A DNA stretch of 64,000 nt from Pogostemon cablin (taxonomy: Eukaryota > Streptophyta > Magnoliopsida > Lamiales > Lamiaceae): positions 7,626,001 through 7,690,000 of the forward strand of contig CM042982.1 in NCBI GenBank assembly GCA_023678885.1. Direction: 5' to 3'. This document shows, in pieces, positions 58,844 to 64,000 of this stretch. The first letter of the stretch is position 1. Every line of letters starts with the position of its first letter. Made by a program: the position numbers and the translations under genes. Below the pieces are notes generated by a model. It was given only the letters and a program-made list of their open reading frames with translations. It was not told the DNA's origin and made no database searches.

Positions 58844-59766
58844 GGGCATGATTGGTACGATGGAATGAGATGAGAATGAAATCGTCATTCATAATTCTAT
58901 TTTCTTTACTGCGATTGGTATATTTTTAATAATAGGAATCACGATTTCAAAGGAATGTGTATTTTATTACATGTGGGAATGGTCATTCCTCCCACCCCAT
59001 GGTATTGCCAATTTTATTCCCTCGTTCTCCCACCCTCACACACACACACATATCTTATAATTATAATTACAAATAATATTCTTTTAATTTATATAATATT
59101 TATTTGTATAATTATAAATATGTTACTATTTTTCTACTTAACATGTAATATTTATTAAAATAATTTGTATTAAATTATTTAATAAAAAATAAAATAGTAA
59201 ATCATTTAAAATCTAAATAAAAAATAAATATTTTTATATACTCAAATCGGTAAAAAATATATAATTAAATTAAATTTTTAAAATTTTTAAATATAAATGT
59301 ATATAATTATTTTAATATTTATTCAAAATAAAAATTAGTAAATTATATATAAAAAAATTAATATTATTAATTAAATTGAATATATGCATGTAATATAAAT
59401 ATAATTTTTTATACATAGTTTAATATTTTTATTATATATAAAATTTTTTATTTGTATTTTAAATTTTATTTATATTTTAAAAATATTAATATTTTATTTT
59501 ATTTATAATTTAATATTTTTCTATAATTATAAAATATATAAAATCTTCATTAAAATTTTAAATAAATTAAATTTAAATGTAATATTATAAAATACTATTA
59601 ATGAGATTGAAATTATTAAGAAATACAAATTCTATTACTTTGAGTTATTTCTGAACCATACCAATCATGATAAAAATAATTTTTAATCATTCATTTCCCA
59701 TTATTATTTCATTCATAAATTCATTTCATTCCTCTGTTATTTCTTTCAGTCATACCAATCAAACTG
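58844..59766. mobile_element. PIF/Harbinger-like (Tourist) MITE
   Basis: 923 bases between TTA duplications (58841-58843, 59767-59769). Ends GGGCATGATTGGTACGATGG and ATACCAATCAAACTG share the TGATTGGTA core as an inverted repeat, and further inward GGAATGA...GAATGA blocks face TCATT...TCATTCC. The core is almost pure A/T and has no transposase. Confidence 0.75.
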
Positions 59767-59769
59767 TTA

Positions 59770-61731
59770 GAATTATACAAAGTGGTGGCGTAAGTTTTGG
59801 GTAGAGGTTAGAATTGAATTTTCACAATATTTTTTTAAAGAAATCGGGTGTCGTTAGCAAAAGATTCTGGCATTTTTTTAATCATATAGGTGAGTAAAAG
59901 ATCATGTGCTTTAGTAATTTTTATGTTTTATTTTTAATAAAGTTTCTTGTGAGACGATTGGTAAGACGTGTTAAAGTATATTTACTATATAGATAAAATA
60001 TGTTTAATATTTATTAAAATATGTTTACTAAGACAAAAATTGGAGTGAAACAGGCTTTTTTTTTTCAAAGTGTAGAACCGGATCTATTTATTTAAATTTG
60101 ATAGTATATTACAACGTGGGTCAAACCCGGAAACAACGGTATAATCTTCTTCAATCAATCGTACGACTCTCTCTCCCCTTTTCACAAATTCAAATAAGGA
60201 AAATTAGGAACCTCGATATCAAAAAAAAAAAAGAAAAATTAGATTTACTCCTCCAATCTCAATGGATTTTTTTCCCATAGCAAACAGATTCCAGCCGCTA
60301 CTGCGGTGCACTGCGGTAGATTTCCTCCTTCAATCATCTATTTCTGTTGATGGATTTTTTGTCAGCAGCAAACAATGGTGGATTCCGGCGATGACTGCGG
60401 CGCGGCCTGGTGGCAGACTCGACGGGATTGATCTGCAGCGTGAATTGGGGCTTTTTTTCTTCATTTTTCTTTTCAAATGTGGTGTAGCGTTCAGCTTGTC
60501 GTCGCCGTCAAGAATTGGTGGTTCGCACTTTGCCTGACCTTATGAGTTTAGTTATGTGATTGTAAATAACTCTGATATTTACCTCTCTCATAGTTTATGA
60601 CCAACCTTCTTTTTTTTTTCTTTGAAAATCAATTGACTTCTAAATAGAAGAAAGAATATTGTAAAGAATCCTAACTTTTGTCTGTCTCTATTCATTTCGG
60701 ATTCATAAAAATATATTCTCTATTCTCCATGGGATGATTGATTCTATCCCACAATAGGTAACTGATGCTATAAGCACTATTATACACTTGGCTTTGCTAG
60801 CGAAAGATTGTTATTGTATCTTGAAACTTGTTGCTCCTTGAATGGTGTACGTACAGGATATATTAGAAGGCGGAGGAGAGTGGGTGGTAGTGTAGATGTG
60901 GTGGCCGGTGTCAGGGGAGTGAGGGGCTAAAATATAGAATTTTCTTGCTCTACTCACACCCCCAATAAACAAAAATCTTCTGATCAATTATAGTTTGATT
61001 GGGCGTTTTCGTTGTATTAGTTTTGGCAAGCAACTGTTACTGATCCATTGACATATGAAGTTTTTTTCTTGTGATCTTATTCTGCCTTTATTTGCAAGTC
61101 ACTTTTTTCGGGTTTTAATTTAGGATATCTTACTTGAGAATTAACATACATGTACATTTGCTATTGGGGGTATATATGAAGCATCTTCTGTTCTGTTGCG
61201 CACATTGGATAATTGTACTCTTTATATTTAGAATATAAACAATCTCATTAGAAATTAAATTACTAAAGGCTGTTTTAACTTATCTATTTTATACATTATA
61301 ACATATACTTATTAGATAAAGTCCCTAGACCAATTTAAGCTAAAATGTATGGTTACGCATATGATGGTGATCATGGAATTTATACATAGAGCTTTGGTCT
61401 TAAACATGATTCCGAGTCAAGAGTTTTTCTAGATGGGACAAAGAATAATTCAGTAAAGACTCGTACATATGATGAATGCTTGTCGGACGAGAATATTGTA
61501 TTCCATCAATATTAGTGTTGTGACACAAATTCATATATGTGGATATTTATTAGAGAATAAGTTTATCGAACATGATCCGTAGGAAATTCTTATTGGATAT
61601 GTCGAAATTAGAATTTTCTAACTACGATAGTACAAGATTAGTCTTTAGACTTGAAGCACTATGGTAGTCTTGTGTACTTCTTCTAATACTTAGATTTATC
61701 TTCTAATTGTTTAGCAATCATAAAGGAGGTA
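59770..61731. other. Intergenic; no gene called
   Basis: 59940-60030 matches the GTGAGACGTG repeat of 38150-38280. 60180-60540 is less AT-rich, with a 91-codon frame at 60262-60537 (MDFFPIANRFQPLLR...) that I do not recognise; it could be a 5' exon of an unknown gene or relic. 61320-61730 resembles LTR sequence in style, so an older LTR may abut the element that follows. Confidence 0.4.
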
Positions 61732-62277
61732 TGTTGGGTATTATATTGATGTACATGGAGACTTGTGTGTGGCTAAGATAGAATCTGACACTTGTCTAAG
61801 ACAAGAGAATCTCCTATGTATTTCATTGTTAATGATTCGAAGACCTTGACCAAGACAATGAGAATAAAGATTCACAACGAATCATTGTAACATGAAATAG
61901 AAACAAAGTTATTGAGTTAGTAGAGCTTCGACTAATATTCCTACTCTAGACTCAATCGGGAGATTAACTATTAGAAAGACCGTACGTGTATGTCACTCGT
62001 TAATTTGCAGGTTTACTCGCTATTTCACCTAACACTAGAAGATCACGCTACTTGCTAGATGTTACCGTGATTAGTAGGTTCTTGAAATTAATTAATTGGA
62101 TTAATTAATATAATAATTGTTATTTATAAGTTACAAGTGTTGTAAGCATACTACTAGAGTTAGTAGTGAATTTAAAAGATCATACCTTAATTTGAATGCA
62201 CAACTTTTATCAATTGGAATAATAGTTAAATTGTTAACTATTTATTATAATTAAATAATTTGATTATTTAATTAGAA

Positions 62278-62281
<4 letters not shown>

Positions 62282-62361
<80 letters not shown>
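62282..62361. repeat. (TA)40 microsatellite within the LTR
   Basis: About 80 bases of TA. Confidence 0.95.
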
Positions 62362-62364
<3 letters not shown>

Positions 62365-62520
62365 TATTTAAAGATAATGGGATATATATGATATATTTTC
62401 ATAGTGGTGAATGCATTATGAATATTTAAAGATAATGGTATATATATATATGATATATTTTCCATAGTGGTGAATGCATTATAAATATTTTAAAGATTAT
62501 GGGAGATATATATGATATAT
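62362..62520. repeat. Tandem repeat of about 65 bp, 2.5 copies
   Basis: GAATATTTAAAGATAATGG ... ATATGATATATTTTC-ATAGTGGTGAATGCATTAT recurs three times with small changes, directly after the TA run. Confidence 0.85.
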
Positions 62521-63056
62521 TTTTCTTTCCATTTTCTTGAATAAGTATCGGCACTTCATGTGATTAATGTAGAGAGGAAATAGTTTCCTTTTAAGTTAGA
62601 AATCTTTACTTATTCATTTTGTGAACAATTTTGGAGAATAATTAAATTGATAATATTTCTTCAATTTATTTTCTCTTATCACAAGTTGATACCGGAAAAC
62701 GTTTATTGATATCAACAGTTTTACACTACTAGCGAAGTGTAACATCTGTGTTGTTCATTCAATTGGTGGATTACTTTAGAGGGGATACACTTTGATCCCT
62801 TCTTAAGAAGAATGGAGTTTTAACTACAATCTAGGAATCGATTCTCTCACTCCTTGCATCAACTGGAAGAAAGTCTACGAGAGTAAGAATAATCTTTACA
62901 TAGATTTCTTTCAATATATTTTAGCACCGGATCCAATAATCGTTTCCGAGCATTCGGGGTGAAACCTTTTCATGTATTTAATAAATATGATTTATTAATT
63001 TTGAAAAGTTTTAAATTCTGCTGCGTTCACCCGGATCACTATAACGAACCCAACAG

Positions 63057-63068
63057 TGTTATCAGAGC
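63057..63068 (+). other. Primer-binding site of the second copia element
   Basis: TGTTATCAGAGC, one base after the LTR, differs by one base from the TGGTATCAGAGC that pairs with initiator methionine tRNA in most plant copia elements. Confidence 0.85.
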
Positions 63069-64000
63069 CTAGGTTCACCGTGTTAAAATATGTGCAGTAC
63101 TAAAATTATTTTAGTATTATTTAATGGTTAAATAAGAAAACTTGAAACAACGAGAAAAGGTTTCTCGACAGTCATTAATTACTCTAAAATTTCAACTGTT
63201 GTAGTAGAATGAGAATTGTTCTTAAACTACTAATTATACAGTTAAAATTTTTATATTTGTTGATTTTAATGAAATTGGCTAAATGTTAGTTTATGACTCT
63301 ATTGATTTCAACTGTGAATATGAAATATTAAATAAAAGTTATTTATATTTCTTATTCAAAATATTCATTTGGAATGAAGTTTAAGTAATACGTTGTATTT
63401 AACGAGAAATTATTTCTTGAAATATCATTGTCTAATATAATAATTATTATTGATAATTTGTTATCAATATTTAATATTTAATTTGATAAAAGCATTAGAT
63501 GTTTATGATCAACAATGATATTTAATGGCTATTTATAGAAATGAGTTATTGGTTTCACCAAGAAAGTAGATGGTTGTCATCAACTTTATGGAATGATTCA
63601 CAAACCAATTTCTATAAAAGAATTGATTATATGAATCAATAAAAGATTTCTAGAAATGGGTTTCTAGAAAAATATTTGTACACCAATTTCTATAAAAGAA
63701 TAGATTACATAAATCAATAATGGATTTCTAGAAATGGGATTCTAGAAAAATGTTTCCAAGAGAAAATAATTAGCTATCATTGAATTGATTTGGTTTTATT
63801 AATCTAGAAATTGTTTCTTAATTAATTAAGGCCAACAAAATTCTTAAAGTTAATTCTAAAATTTAGTTTTGTAATATTGACTAATTGTTAGTCATAGTTC
63901 TCAATTAGTATTATTTTAAAATGAGAAATATGAATAATTGTTATTCTCATATCTCGTTACGAAATTATTCATTGAGAATGGATATAAATAAATTTAATAT
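63069..64000 (+). other. Leader of the second copia element
   Basis: AT-rich, no gag frame yet. Contains a 78-bp tandem duplication at 63605-63756 (each copy starting CCAATTTCTATAAAAGAAT and containing GATTTCTAGAAATGGG). Confidence 0.65.

Larger units (their letters stand above)
61732..63055 (+). mobile_element. 5' LTR of a second copia element running off the window
   Basis: 1,324 bases from TGTTGGGTATTATATTG to CGAACCCAACA, with matching ends TGTTGGG/CCCAACA, directly followed by a primer-binding site. Contains an 80-base TA run and a short tandem repeat. The second LTR and all coding sequence lie beyond 64000. The left edge is less certain than the right, because LTR-like sequence also precedes it. 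Confidence 0.75.

Noticed and set aside
60262..60537. 91-codon frame with Met start
   Set aside because: No recognisable domain, no clear splice partner, no conserved motif; noted only as a less AT-rich patch.

Overview
The window is nuclear DNA of a flowering plant, most likely a eudicot. It is AT-rich and the genes have short GT-AG exons and long introns. LTR retrotransposons and MITEs (short non-autonomous DNA transposons) fill much of the rest. There are no operons, CRISPR arrays or other prokaryotic features. I cannot name the species from sequence alone.

Four host genes are recognisable, all on the + strand. (1) 355-1883: the 3' end of an ACAP-type ARF-GAP with ankyrin repeats (AGD1-4 class); its start lies before the window. 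(2) 4079-7206: a complete three-exon cytosolic pyruvate kinase of 510 aa. (3) 40647-43449: a complete 15-exon GH27 alpha-galactosidase of 394 aa with a signal peptide. (4) 50493-58134: a complete nine-exon UBX-domain protein of the PUX7 type, 440 aa. They act in vesicle traffic, glycolysis, galactoside hydrolysis and CDC48/ubiquitin handling, with no common pathway apparent.

Repeats dominate the space between genes. 7.5-15.6 kb is AT-rich and holds tandem repeats, a 105-110 bp minisatellite, and a segment duplicated and then split. 15.6-35.9 kb is a nest: an inverted-repeat DNA element carrying a possible gene fragment was split by a 19-kb Ty3/gypsy element of the Tat/Retand type, which lies on the minus strand and has exact target-site duplications. 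That element has two decayed antisense extra ORFs between pol and its 3' LTR. It was later hit by two LTR-type insertions, one in gag and one in integrase.

35.9-40.6 kb carries two Stowaway-like MITEs of equal length and an 866-bp Mutator-like MITE with a perfect 9-bp target duplication. A Ty1/copia element (43.9-49.3 kb) follows the alpha-galactosidase gene. Its LTRs are nearly identical and end in the unusual TG...GA. Downstream of PUX7 are a PIF/Harbinger-like MITE and, at the right edge, the 5' LTR, primer-binding site and leader of a second copia element that runs out of the window.

I did not find a convincing new biological system. The most noteworthy items are the antisense spliced ORF pair of the gypsy element, the datable insertion nest, two long poly-C tracts in PUX7 introns, the CTCGAG-rich array in one LTR, and the captured-looking gene fragment. 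All exon boundaries come from reading frame, splice consensus and protein-family memory; no transcript data were available.
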